Assembly (NCBI GenBank): GCA_025667525.1
Contig: CM046879.1
Coordinates: 382,997,039 to 383,061,038 of the forward strand
Reading direction: 5' to 3'
Length of the DNA stretch: 64,000 bases
Origin: Glebionis coronaria
Taxonomy: Eukaryota > Streptophyta > Magnoliopsida > Asterales > Asteraceae
Within the stretch, counting starts at the first letter, position 1. The number at the start of each line of letters is the position of its first letter. The notes under the pieces were generated by a model. It ran no database searches. It saw only the letters and a list, made by a program, of their open reading frames with translations, and was not told the origin of the DNA. This document shows, piece after piece, positions 22,726 through 34,425 of the stretch. A program made the translations under genes and the position numbers.

Positions 22726-25566
22726 AGGTCACTCCAAACAAGGGCGTTACCCAAGTTACAATAATAAAATAATCCTAGCATACTATGCTTGTCTTGAGCT
22801 CGTAGTCTTTGTCTTTCCTTTTCTTTTTCTTTTCTGGTGAACATGCTGATGTGATCTTTGATATCAATCTTGAGAATTAATCTCTTGCCTTGATCTCGTG
22901 CATCCATCACTTGTGATCTTCGCCTCTTCGTGACTTCAAGTCCCACATACTTATACCTTCATAATTCTTGAAAGCTTCAGAGTTCGATACAGCGGAAGAC
23001 TTAACTTTTAGGCTTTCTTGATTTAGATGAGGTATTAAGTACATAAAGTATAAGCATGCGGGGACGACTTCTTCTCGGATTCCGCAACGCCACCGTCTTC
23101 AAATGCCGCAACATAAGTAGACACGAACGAAATGGATTTGAACATTTCATTCTAATTCGGTAGCATTTTACCTCCGGTTGGTGAAGACCGTTGGACGATA
23201 TAAAATATCGTACTTGTGGCAGGTAGATTTAATTAAAAATCTCCTTGACAAGATTTCGCGGGTAAACCCGTTCTCTTTACTCGACCGTCCAAAGCTGACT
23301 GCGAACGTAAAGAGTGAATCATTTGGATTAAATTATCCGCATGATTGAAGCCGTCAATTCTGATTCCTAGAACAAGTTTCATTCATTAAAGAATCGCACC
23401 ATCATTGCTTTCCAGTTGTCACGAGCTTGATTCATATTGAATCTTGCAAGTTACCTACCAAGTGCTGTTTGAGGTTAGCACTAGAAGGATTTCCACTCAT
23501 CACTGTGAACACTAAGGTATCACTCTGAGTGTTCTGGCAAGATCACTTAGATATTGCGTAGAGGCCTGGAACGTGTTTAAGTTCAGCTAAGAATTAAACC
23601 ACTGTTGCTTTCCAGTTATCACAAGTTCGATTCATAAGGAATCACACAAGTCACCTACCATGAGCTTTTTGATATTCGCTCAAGAAGGATTTCCATCTTC
23701 ATTGTAAATACTTTCGTATTACTCGGATGTTCAGGCAAGATCATGAAGATTTTGCGTAGGAATCTTAATATCTCTCTTACTTTTCACAGTGTGTGAAGAA
23801 GCAAGGAATTATGAAAGTGTGTCCTAATGAGAAATTTGATGATCTCAAGTGGCTCTAGACTCGATCGTGTACTTTGGATTTTAGTGATCGGAGGCTGGAG
23901 AGGAGTGCCACCATTTCAATACCAATTTATTCGGAGTGAATAAATCAATAGATAATGCGTTGTCTCCGTGTGATTAAACAAATATCTTTTGAGAGATATC
24001 TGAGTTAGCTGGGATGGGTTGTGCATTACATCATTGGGTCCATGATGTCTATCTTCAATATCGAGCATCATTAAAATGATCTCAATAGCAAATGTGTTGA
24101 CCCGGTTTCTGTCTAAGGTTGTAAGGAGGGCTTCTTTCTTTACACCCTTTATCTTTACAATTCGTTTTCATTATTCAACCCCTTCAATGCTTACCACTAC
24201 ATCATAACTAGCACCTTGTTGTGATTGTTCCAGTGCTAACTTAAGTACTTGGTCGGCATTCAGCTACGTTCATAATCTTTCTCCAACTTTCCTAAGGACT
24301 ACTATTTCTAGCTATGGAATGTCCTTAGGAAGATTCCTCCGGTTCTAGAAGAATCATAGGACTTAACCTATCCTACCATCCTTATGTCACCACAATCTTC
24401 ATCGTCGTGAAATAAATGGGTTTTGGGTAAGTATATGTCACCATGAAAATCCATTTTGATATGCAAATCCGTTTTGCTCCCCATTAACATATGCCACGAT
24501 ATTCGAAAACATTTCGCATATGTCGGGATGAGCCATCACGTTAAGTCGAACAATTTTTGATAATTTCCCATATTAAATTACATTTTCTCCCCCATATTAA
24601 AAATATTAACCCAATCGATGTTTTTAATATCAATTGATTTAATGAAGTTTTAACAAAGGTTTTGGGAAGAAAAATGCAAGTCCGTTTTATCTTCATGATA
24701 CCAAATGTATGAGATATGATACCGATTTGTAACATGATCACATATTCACCATATTAAAAAAGAATTGACAAGGTTGGACCTGATAGATGAGAACATCATA
24801 TGATAAGATCAAATGGTTCTTGTTGGCATATATTGGTCGCCTCGTCATGTCTGAAGTCATCTCTTGACACCACGTGTACGATTGGTATTGTTATCTTGAC
24901 ACCAGTTAGTGAGCTTAGCACGTTCGGCATCGAAGATTCTGAATGCTTGACAATTTCTTCTCCTCAATTGTTGACCCGTGTTCTATCGAAAGAGCTGTAG
25001 TCGTCGGTTGAGTAGTCGCATCGTCGAGTATGTAGATACCAATTGTAGATCGCTATGGTTGTAGAGATGATAACTTCATAAAAACAAGACTTCTCTTGTT
25101 TTAACAAATAAATGCACTGAAACGTACATTGATTTGTGTTAGACCAAGTTATAAAGTAAACTTGATCCCTTACAAGGTTTTAAAGTAAACCTTGCCCGAG
25201 AAAATTAATTCCCGTTGAGAGCCAAAGCTTTCATAAGAAATACTTGACTTTAATGTGAAAACCGGGTTGCAGTCTGAAATAACTACAAGCCATATAGGCA
25301 TGTTTTATGAAATATTTACAACTTTTGTACGAACTCTATATATGGCGCCGTGTCAATATTAATCAACATTTCTAAGGCCGTAAATATTATCGTACCAAAA
25401 GACATGCCTTTGAAAAATAAAGTAAAAATATTTTTCGATTTTTCTAGATTTTTGAATTTTTATGGTTTTTATATGGTTTTATATTTTTTTATTTTGCTTT
25501 TGTGGATAAAAACATAAACAATATATACAGATGATCACCAAGGATACGGAGAATAGTTTACCATCA
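22726..25566 (-). other. Element E 3' region, no coding sequence seen
   Basis: 2.8 kb lies between the RNase H stop and the PPT with no recognisable gene in either strand. A diverged tandem duplication of about 190 bp is visible (about 23395-23575 and 23590-23765). Both halves carry GCTTTCCAGTT, CAAG-TACCTACCA and AAGGATTTCCA segments in the same order. Some copia lineages carry an env-like ORF here. None is evident. Confidence 0.7.
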
Positions 25567-26196
25567 CTATTCTTTCGCTTCATCTGCCAATTCCTTTAGA
25601 GTCTCAGGCGAGAAGGTTCTCATTCCTAGCTTGTCGGCCAAAAATTCAATTCGAGCGCGATCTAAAGCCTTCGTGAAAATATCTGCCAATTGATACTCAG
25701 ATCGGACAAAGTAAAGCTCGATCACTCCATTTTTCACTTGCTCATTGATGAAGTGGTAGCGAATGTCAATGTGCTTCGACCGGGAGAATTGAACGTTGTT
25801 GCAGCATAAGGCAATTGCACTCTTGTTGTCACAGTACATCGGAATTTTGTTGAAACCTCGACCATAGTCGGTTAATTGCGATCTCATCCAAAGAATTTGA
25901 GCACAGCAACCGGACATAGCTATGTATTCTGCTTCCGTACTTGAAATTGCAGCGCTTTTCTGCCTTTTTGATGCCCAACTAATTTGTCGATCTCCTAGTA
26001 GTTGCAAAGTTACACTCGTGCTACGACTTGTATCTTGACAACCCGCGTGATCCGCATCTGCATATGCCATAAGTGCAATCGAAGAGTCCTTCGAATACCA
26101 AAGTCCCCGATTAATGGTTCCTTTAAGATATCGAAAGATACGTTTCACAGTGGCCAAGTGTAACTCAGTAGGTCGCGTTTGATACCGAGCACACAT
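25567..26196 (-). pseudogene. Element E RNase H (copia type)
   Basis: Copia RNase H with YADADHAG (first Asp), [16 protein letters not shown] (Glu), [13 protein letters not shown] (Asp) and the terminal [32 protein letters not shown] segment. It ends at 25567. It is continuous with RT upstream except for a stop between 26221 and 26196. The domain itself looks full length, with all key residues present. Confidence 0.93.
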
Positions 26197-28107
26197 ACAT
26201 ATAGCAAACTGAAGATCAGGTCAACTAGCTGTGATATACACAAGAGTACCGATCATTCCACGATACAGTGTTGGATCAACGACAACTCCATGTGGATCTG
26301 CATCAAGCTTAGTTCGTTCCACCATTGGAGTATCCACGGGGTCGCAAGATTCCATCTTATATTTCTTAAGCGATTCAAGGGCATACTTGGATTGATTGAT
26401 AAAGATGCCTATAGAACTCTGAGATATCTGAAGACCTAAGAAGAATGATACCTTGTCCATCATTGACATCTTAAACTTGGAAGACATGAGTGTCCCAAAC
26501 TCATTGGATAAGGTTTGGGTCGAGGCTGCAAATATAATATCATCAACATATATTTATACCATAATCATATATTTACCTCGTTTTTGAATGAACAGCGTGG
26601 GATCCACCTTGCCTTTAGCGAAGCCTTGTGTAATGAGGAATTGTGACAATAGATCATACCATGCGCGTGGAGCTTGCTTCAACCCATAGAGAGCCTTCTT
26701 AAGCTTGTACACATGATTAGGGTAATTAGGATTCACAAAACCATCCGGTTGTTGAACATAGACCTCTTCCTTGATTTCACCATTCAGAAATGCCGTCTTC
26801 ACATCCATCTGATAGACGATCATATTCATGTGGGCTGCATAAGCGAGCAATAGTCTAATAGCTTCCAAACGGGCAACATGTGCAAAGGATTCCATAAAGT
26901 CGATGCCCAATAATTGCTTGTATCCACGAGCTACTAGTCGAGCTTTGTTCTTTAATATTCCGCCTAACTCATCGAGTTTCACCTTGTAAACCCATTTCAA
27001 AGTGAGTAACTGCACTTGATCCGGGCATGGGACAAGTTCCCATACTTCAAGACGTATAAATTCATTAAGTTCTTCTTGCATAGCTTCTATCCAACAGGAT
27101 TGATTAAAAGCTTCTTGCCATGTCTTAGGTTCAACTTCAGTGAGAAAAGCATCAAAATGACAAAACATTGCACTTTCTTGTAACAGACTTCGTGTGGATA
27201 CCGGACGATTAGGGTCACCAATAATAGAATCTATAGGATGATCCTTTGTCCACTTGCTGTCATGTTCACGAATCCGTGGATTGGAGTAAATCGTAGTAGG
27301 AGCTTCCTCTGAGGTGGACGACCCGGCTTGATTAGGGTCGGGAATTGGTACACCAAAGAATGGAAGTTCACGCATTTGAGCGAATTCCAAATCGTGATCA
27401 TCATCATCCTCTTCATAATCAATAGGCATGACATGGGTAGTTGAAGCAGGTGTTGGTTGAGAATTACTTGTTGATGGTATATCTAGACCAATTGTAGGTG
27501 CAGATGTGTCTGATTGTGCAACGGTTGCTGGAGCGACAACTTCGGTTACCGGAGCTATTACCTCAGGTTCTGGAGCAACAATACTTGGAGGAGTAAAGAA
27601 TTCATCAAAGAACGGTTGAAACAACGTATCCCATTCAGTCCTAGTAGGTGGTGTAAATGATGATGAAGTAGGGTTGTTTGGGACAAGACCATAACTAATG
27701 TTACTGGGTCCCATTTCATGAACTGCGGGTACAGAGCTGCTTTGCTCAGAAGCCATTGTTGTCAGCTCATCAAAATCAACATTCATAGTTTCGAGGATCT
27801 TGCGAGAGTTACGGTTGTAGATTCTGTATGCCTTCTTTGTGGGGGCGTAACCAATGAAAATACCAATATCAGCCTTTGGTTGAAGTTTTCCCAAATTGTC
27901 ACCATCATTATTTGGATAGCAAAGAGAACCAAATAGATGAAGATATGATAAATCTGGTACTTTTCCATGGAGAATCTCATAAGGTGTTTTACCATGGCAT
28001 TTACAAATTAGTGACCAGTTTTGGGTGTACACTGCTGTAGATACTGCTTCTGCCCATAAAAACAATGGAGCCTTTGCGTATATTAACATTGTTCGAGCAG
28101 CTTCCAT
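26197..28107 (-). pseudogene. Element E integrase C-terminus and reverse transcriptase
   Basis: The frame starts in the integrase C-terminal part ([58 protein letters not shown]). It crosses an acidic/Ser/Pro linker into copia RT ([72 protein letters not shown]). The YVDD box (26539-26547) is intact. A TAA stop lies two codons before it (MIMV-stop-IYVDD), where copia RTs usually have Gln. The last RT part (26221-26487, FFLGLQISQSS ... GTLVYITAS) resumes after the stop. Confidence 0.92.
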
Positions 28108-28678
28108 AAGTGTGCGATTTCGCCTTTCAATGACACCGTTTTGTTGTGCAGTGCGTGCAAGGGATGTTTCATGAGATATTTTGATTCACAAATTCGGTTT
28201 CATTATCTGTACGAATGCGTCGGACAGTAGTGTTGAGACGCACTTGAATCATCTTGAGAAATCCGATGATGAATTTAGGTGCCTCATTTTTTGTTGTAAG
28301 AAATTTCACCCATGTAAACCGAGAGTAATCATCGACAATTACGAGGATGTACTTTTTGCCACTAAGACTTTCAACACGCATTGGCCCACAAAGATCCATA
28401 TGCAACAAATAAAGTTTCTCTTGGTTGGTGTCTTCCGTCTTGGGTTTGTATGATTTCTTAGTGCTTTTCCCCATTGTACACGCGGAGCACAAATGATCCT
28501 TGTGAAATGATAGTATAGGAAGACCACGAACAAGTTCGTTTTTCGCCAAGTGATTAATAGAGTCAAAGTTAAGATGAGATAACCGTCGATGCCATAACCA
28601 TGACTTAGTCTTCAATGCTTTGGAGAGAAGACATACGGGAGAAGCGGCCATCATATCTTGTAGAGACAAAGTATACAA
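28108..28678 (-). pseudogene. Element E GAG-pre-integrase and integrase core
   Basis: The zinc-binding HHCC segment (WHRRLSHLNFDSINHLAKN ... CSACTMGKSTKKS) precedes the catalytic core (LLHMDLCGPMRVESLSGKKY with first Asp; VDDYSRFTWVKFL). The second Asp is in [11 protein letters not shown], where most copia integrases have DNGTEF, so Gly is replaced by Glu. The frame stops at 28169. The Glu motif ([16 protein letters not shown]) follows in the next segment near 28110-28140. Integrase would join cDNA ends to the host DNA. Confidence 0.9.
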
Positions 28679-28757
28679 ATTATCCCTCGAGTACCTTTCA
28701 ATAAATCAACCCCTTCCAAATTACGAATGAAGCAGGTATGCTCTCGAAAAGCAACTT

Positions 28758-29003
28758 CTAGGTTTGCATCACAAATTGTCCCACAGAAAATAAGTTGTGA
28801 CCGAGAAATTCCACATAATACACTCTTGAAATTATAACATTCCCAATATGATATTCACCGTAACCCATTATCTTTGCAATATGATCATTCCCAAATCGAA
28901 CCGTACCAAGAAACTTGCTGACGAAATTTCTGAGCTGAGAGCGATCTCCTGTCATATGCTTGGAGCAACCAGAGTCCAAATACCAGAGAACAATTTTGAC
29001 CAC
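28758..29003 (-). pseudogene. Element E aspartic protease
   Basis: Copia protease with active site WYLDSGCSKHMTG and downstream RFGNDHIAKIMGYGEYHIGNV, then HNLFSVGQF. It lies between the Cys-repeat region (other frame, ending 28952) and the pre-integrase segment, so a frameshift separates it from upstream coding. Length and motif order are normal for the family. The protease would cleave the polyprotein. Confidence 0.9.
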
Positions 29004-29645
29004 CTGTTTTCAGTAACAACAGTAGACAATGCATTGGAAACTATTGGTTCCGAAGTGTTAGCAGATACAGATGTAAGATTATCAGAATTGCTAACATTTG
29101 TGAGACCCTTAGATTTCCTGCGTATTCTAATGTGAGTTTTAGCACTAACAGGTTTTACTGTTCCAACTTTCTTAGGTTTTGGATTATTCGCGGGCACTAC
29201 AGTGGGAGTAGACCTATTTAAAGGGCACTTGGTTCCTACAGTAGTGTCGGTGTTCCTAGTTAAAGGACATGCTTGTGTTTTGGTAGCCTTGGTACTCCTA
29301 GTTAAAGGGCACGCTTTCTTCGCTTTAGTGGGAGTGATCCTAGTTAAAGGGCACACATTTCCTACTATAGTGAAAGTTCTACCAGTGGGGCGCCACGTCC
29401 AACCAACTTGGGTTAACAATTTCCCAGTCGGTTTCCATTCTAATCCATTTTTTCGGGCATACATCTCATTCACATGGTCAATAAGGCAAGAATCATGACG
29501 ACTAGAAAACATACATTCATTGCAATTCCAACATTTCAAATTAGAATTCATACTAGGCTTAGAATGCTGCACAACCGCAGAGCCTTTAGGTTTAGCTACA
29601 TGATTCTTTTTATTCAAAACAGAAATAACATTCCTAAGGTGGGCT
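28952..29645 (-). pseudogene. Element E pre-protease region with Cys motif and CPLTR repeats
   Basis: Coding resumes at the F insertion point. It reads NVISVLNKKNHVAKPKG, then a Cys cluster (LKCWNCNECMFSSRHDSC), then KPTGKLLTQVGWTWRPTGR, and four repeats of the form CPLTRxTxT (about 29200-29380) rich in Thr and Lys. I know this segment only as a recurrent part of Asteraceae copia polyproteins. No function is known to me. The spaced cysteines could bind metal. It frameshifts into protease at about 28952-29003. Confidence 0.8.
29641..29645 (+). repeat. Target site duplication of F, left copy
   Basis: GGGCT, repeated exactly at 50276-50280. The E coding frame joins across F after removal of one copy. 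Confidence 0.95.
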
Positions 29646-31519
29646 TGATAACTAGGTTTTTTTTTGCCTAATTAAAAAGATTCGTTGATGTGTGTCTAAT
29701 CGAATTGATCTAGGTTCTATGTGCGACTCAGTCGTTCTTGGTGGAACAAAAGTTGTGTCGTTGTAGTATTTAAAGTAAAAGTGCAAAACAATTAAAGTAA
29801 ATGACTTTAAAATAAAATCTAAATCTAATTTAAAGTAAATGGTGCATGTATTTAAAAGCGTGACTAAAATTAAAGGGTACTAAAAGTAAATAACGCAAAC
29901 TTAAATCCAACTAAGGCAAACTTAAAACGCAACTAAAACTAAATCGCAAACTACGGCAAAGCTAAAAGAAATCTAAGGCAATAAACTTAAAGTACGAGTA
30001 AGGAAAAAGGCGGGAAAATTAAAGCTCGAAAATAAGAAAATTAAAGACTAAAATGAAAGAAACTGAAAATTACCCCTATCCAGAATAAAACCTATCCGGA
30101 ATATTAAGCTTACTCGGAATATGTCACCTATTCGGAATAATACCCTCTATTCGGAACAATGCAGCCTATCGCAATGTCTGCCCTATGCGGAATATGATGC
30201 CTACTCGGAATATCCTGTCTATTCGGAAAAAAGTCCCCTATGTGGAATACAGTCACCTATCCGGATAAAGTTCCCTATGCGAAATACCAGTCTATTCAGA
30301 ATAAATCCCCTAAGCGGAATAACTTCCCTTACTCGGAATAATAAGCCTATCCGGAATAAAGGGCCTGTTCGGAATAATCGTGACTATCCGGAATAAAGTG
30401 CCTACTCGGAATATTCGGCCTATTCGGAATATCCTCCTATCCGGAATATTAACTCTATCCGGAATGACTACACTATTCGGAATAAGTCCTTCTATTCGGA
30501 ATATTCAATATTCCGAATAGTCCACCTTTTGCTTCTTTACTCGGAATATTTCTAGGCTTGTTTTCCTGGGGATTACAGTAACAATATCCAAAGAACAAGG
30601 GATACAAGATATACTCGAATCTAATCCAAACAAAGCTAAATCAAACACAAGATTAAATCAAACAAATAACTTAACATCTATTAATGATAAACAATCAATC
30701 TAAAATAATCAAACTCACAAAACTAATCGAAATAATCAAAACCACTTGATCAAAATAAGAAAAATAAGAACATGAACATGAACATAAACAATAAGAATCA
30801 AAGATTAAGAAAGGTAGAATGAGATTAACAAGATAAAGATAACGATTAACAAGATTTAAAAGAAAAAAAACTTACTTGAAATTAAATGGTAATTAAGGTG
30901 CAAGACAGGAATTTAAATTTGACAAGTATTTAAATGGCAAGGTAATTAAAAGTGGAAGAACTAACTGTCACGATTAGCCAACAAAACGAAAAGTGATTAA
31001 GACTAATCTATATATAGGGGAGGATTAGGAAGCTTCCTCCCCTCCTTCATTTCTTCTTAATTGCGTCATTAGGACCTTAAGCCTTTAATCTTCATTAATT
31101 TCACCATTAGTCCTTTATTCTTCTAATCTTCTTTAAACTTGGACTCTAATGACTTGTGGCTCGGAATTTCTTTTGAACTCGTCTTTTAATTCTTCAATAA
31201 GATAGACTTGAGTTCCTCGGCTTTTAGTAAACTTCCCTCTTTTGACTTTTTCTTCGATAAATCTTGAGAATTGGCCTTGGACTTCCGTTATTTTTGCACT
31301 CTTGACTTCTTGACTTCGTCTTTTCATCTTTTTCTTCAATAAAAGCCCGTAAATGCCCGTAAATTTCCGTGTTTTCTCCACTTCTCACCTTTTCGTCCTA
31401 AATCACAACAAAAACACAAACCACGCATAATTCCGACATAAAAGACATAAAATACACGTTTTGGCTTAATTATAATTGTAATTAAGTGGTAAAAAGGATG
31501 GGTGTTTACACACCTATCA
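29646..31519 (-). repeat. Element F 3' LTR (1874 bp)
   Basis: In sense it runs TGATAGGTGTG ... TATCA. U3 opens with a GUAA-loop hairpin (about 31497-31518). A TATATATA box lies near 31009-31016. A dense array of CGGAATA motifs occupies 30070-30560. Its partner is 48402-50275. Confidence 0.94.
30070..30560 (-). repeat. CGGAATA motif array in element F 3' LTR
   Basis: More than 20 copies of CTATTCGGAATA, CTATCCGGAATA and variants on the plus strand (sense TATTCCGAATAG), roughly every 15-25 bp. Many contain the palindrome ATTCCGGAAT or ATTCCGAAT. The other LTR has the array at 48826-49310. Confidence 0.9.
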
Positions 31520-31534
31520 AATCCCCTACACTTG
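31520..31534 (-). other. Element F polypurine tract
   Basis: In sense CAAGTGTAGGGGATT immediately precedes the LTR start TGATAGG. The same motif with an adjacent AGGA-loop hairpin precedes the B and G LTRs. Confidence 0.88.
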
Positions 31535-33550
31535 ACCATTGCAATGTCCTCATGCAATGCATTAGTTACAAAGCACGTTTACATTTTTCATCATAATCAA
31601 TCCACATTGGCCTTTATTAAAGAGATAGAAAACTATAAACATTCAAAGTAAAGAAATCAAAAGCATACCTTGTGTTTTGGAAATGTCATGAATAATCATC
31701 ATCCTCAAGTTTTCACTTTCTCCAAACCAAGCTTAAAAACGAGATCATTGTTATTATAAGTTAGTAAACTAACACGAACTCATGTGGGCCAATTATTCAC
31801 TTAGACTCCCTTATTCCTAGGTGTATCTCTTATATTTTATTATTGTCTTGAATGATCCAAAGGATGCATTGTTTGACTTATTTCGATAGTTATTTAGGCT
31901 GAAAATAAAGTGAACGATTTAATCAATAGTTAGCTAAAGGACAAAATCTTTTAAAACTGCTTCTCGGGACCTCATAAAGTTCATATCTTGGCATAACTCG
32001 CTTCACGATTTGAGACCTTTCTCGAACCGATATTTGGCAGCGACTTCATACTTCAAACCTTGAGAGACGTTCATGAAATTATGGTCTTCTCATCATAATG
32101 GAATTTCTTCACTTGAAGTTTTGAGAGATTAATACTTGGACCACGACTTCTTCATTTTTCTCCAATCTTTATTTTGGACTTTGATATACAACGATCCGCC
32201 TCCTTTTTGACTTGGATCTATTTATCCTCATACCTTGCTAGGGTCTTTTCGGATACACTTCTCCATGACTTTTGGGGAGTTTTTGCTTTTCGTCGTGTGT
32301 CTCGATCCTTCATATTGATTTTCGATAAATGATTCTTCACATCACTTTGGATCTTTAGCAACAAAATATAGCCCCCATGTCTTGTTAGGACCTTTTTGGA
32401 CTCGCCAATCTTCGCATCCCGCTTCAATAAGTTATGCCTTGGCTATGAACTCTAATCCATACCGAGCAACTTTTAAACGATCTTGGGCTAGAAGCTAAGT
32501 AACTTTTCAAATCGTACAACCTTATTTATTGCAGATAAATTTATTAGCAGGCGATGGGAGAATAGGCTTATAATTAACTCACATAAATTCCAAAAAGAAT
32601 ATTGAACTTATAATTGGCTCTATCATCTCTCGTTCTCCACAGTTTAAAATCTCAAAGAATGAGACTCGTGGATGCTTAGCCTATTAAATCAAAGTTTTGG
32701 GTTTTTGAGTCGCCTATAGGATCTTGCAAATTCTTAGACGTTTTCAAGTTTAGAAATCTCATTTTAAAGTTACCTTGATAAACGACTCTCTATGATCAAT
32801 TATAGAAACTTGCGAAAAGTTCTTGTTCTTAACCCGTGAGAGTTAAGACTTTCGCATTTTATAGCTCCCTACATAAAAGCCTAGCAAAACTTGACTTAAA
32901 CACGTTAAGGATACTAGCTAGAGTAACTTAGATAAGTAAACTCGGGTTGAGTCAAAAGATTCACAACGTTTGAAAATTAAAACCACTTTATTAAACATTT
33001 ATTCTAGCAAAGAAAGAAAATAACTATACAAAAGGAAAAAAAACTAATAGGCCAAAATAGATCAAAAATTTTAAAAAATGTCGAAAAATTAATTTTCCGG
33101 TTAAAATGAGGACAAATACAAGGAAAAGGCCACTTAAATTCGATAGAAGTCCCCCTACACTTAAGATAAACATTGTCCTAAATGTTTAAGCATGTGGGAG
33201 TAACCTCCCCTACACTTAGGAGATTGTGCACTTTGTTTAAATCTCGCTAAGGAAAAGACAACTAAAGAGATTCCTATTTTAATATTGAGAAAATATAAAA
33301 TAGTGAATCGAAAAGAGTTTAGGATAGAACCGGGAAGAAGTGAACACGGAATCACGGGTCGTCAAGAATCATCAAGAGTGGATCATTGAGCGCTCGAATC
33401 CCTGATTAAGAAGAGAGGAGAGGAAATAGCAAACCAATGGGTCTCCCCCCTACACTTATGATAAAGAAAGCAAAAAGATAGATACATGGGTTGCCTCCCA
33501 AGAAGCGCTTGATTTTTGTTAACCGAGTCGTGAGCCTGACTCGACCTTGA
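31535..33550 (-). other. Element F 3' untranslated region
   Basis: No coding sequence. Conserved structures shared with B, D and G are: block 32619-32682 (TCTCA / TGAGA hairpin, then AACGAGAGATGATAGAG in sense); block 32905-32956 (TTTTGACTCAACCCGAG ... CTAGCTAGTATCC in sense); inverted repeat 33168-33187 followed in sense by AAGTGTAGGGGG; further AAGTGTAGGGG copies around 33210 and 33450; GGGAGGCAACCC with GCGCTT near 33491-33508; post-ORF hairpin 33524-33543. Confidence 0.78.
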
Positions 33551-34425
33551 TTAGCATAGGAAGAAGCATGAAACATATCCACCGGGATCAAAGACATAGT
33601 TTTCGTCCATCAAATAGCATAGGCTTAAAGCGAACAAGGCAAGCCAAAGAAGAATAGGCAAGGTTCCCTTAAGCAGCAATGGAGCACGGTGGAAGCAAGG
33701 GTGAAGTGGTGCAAGCAGATTTCCATAAGTTCCAAAGATATTTCCTTTTATTTCATCAGGTGGATACTGAGATAGCTGTAGAATATCGATACCAGGGTCG
33801 AACACCTTTTCCTTTAAGGGAAAATAGCACTCAGGCTCAGCAGAGTGTGAATAAGATCCGCGAAGAAGCACAACCTCGTCCTCAGAAGGAGGACAAAGAG
33901 GTGTTAACTCATACGTGCTGCGGATATTGGTGTCGACCGGTTTCTTCTCCTTAGAAAGAATGTTCTTCAAATCCAAAGTAGGATCAAGACTATAATCTTC
34001 AAAATCATAAGGAGGAGCATCACTCTCATGAGGGAAGTAAGTGTTGAGAAACATAGGGAAGTCTTCCTCAAATGAGTAATCGTCCAAAGTAGGATCGAGT
34101 GATGGCGGAGGATCTTCATCATGTGAAGAATCGCTCGAAAGAGTATCTACCTCATCGAAATCATCATACGTGGGCAGCTCGGGATACTCAGAAGTAAGGT
34201 CATCATAATCATCCGAATCTGAGCTAGACTCATCATCATAAGCATCAAAGACCGGTGGAGAATCATAAATGGGAGAAGGTTCTAAAGTAGAGCGAGAATC
34301 ATCCATAAAAAGTGGATTATCGATGCAAGAGTCGAATAGCGAATTGTTGTAGACAACAAAGTCATCATGCACATTAATCATATTCACTGATTCTCGGCCT
34401 CCAAAGGTTTTACTTGTAAGTTTCC
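33551..34425 (-). pseudogene. Element F acidic protein with paired FDPG motifs
   Basis: This continues the F protease frame interrupted by G. It begins KLTSKTFGGRESVNMINVHDDF, followed by a strongly acidic stretch rich in Asp, Ser and Tyr. The C-terminal module has KEKVFDPGIDI (about 33792-33809), a hydrophobic segment (ILLWLALFALSLCYL) that could cross a membrane, and DENYVFDPGGYVS (33577-33597) ending CFFLC. Met at 34387 is not the true start. The part occupies the place where RT should follow PR in A and B. Function unknown. The module is shared with D and G. Confidence 0.82.

Noticed and set aside
30070..30560. Regularly repeated CGGAATA units looking like a CRISPR or satellite array
   Set aside because: Units are short and degenerate, spacing is irregular, and the array sits inside a paired LTR of a plant retrotransposon.
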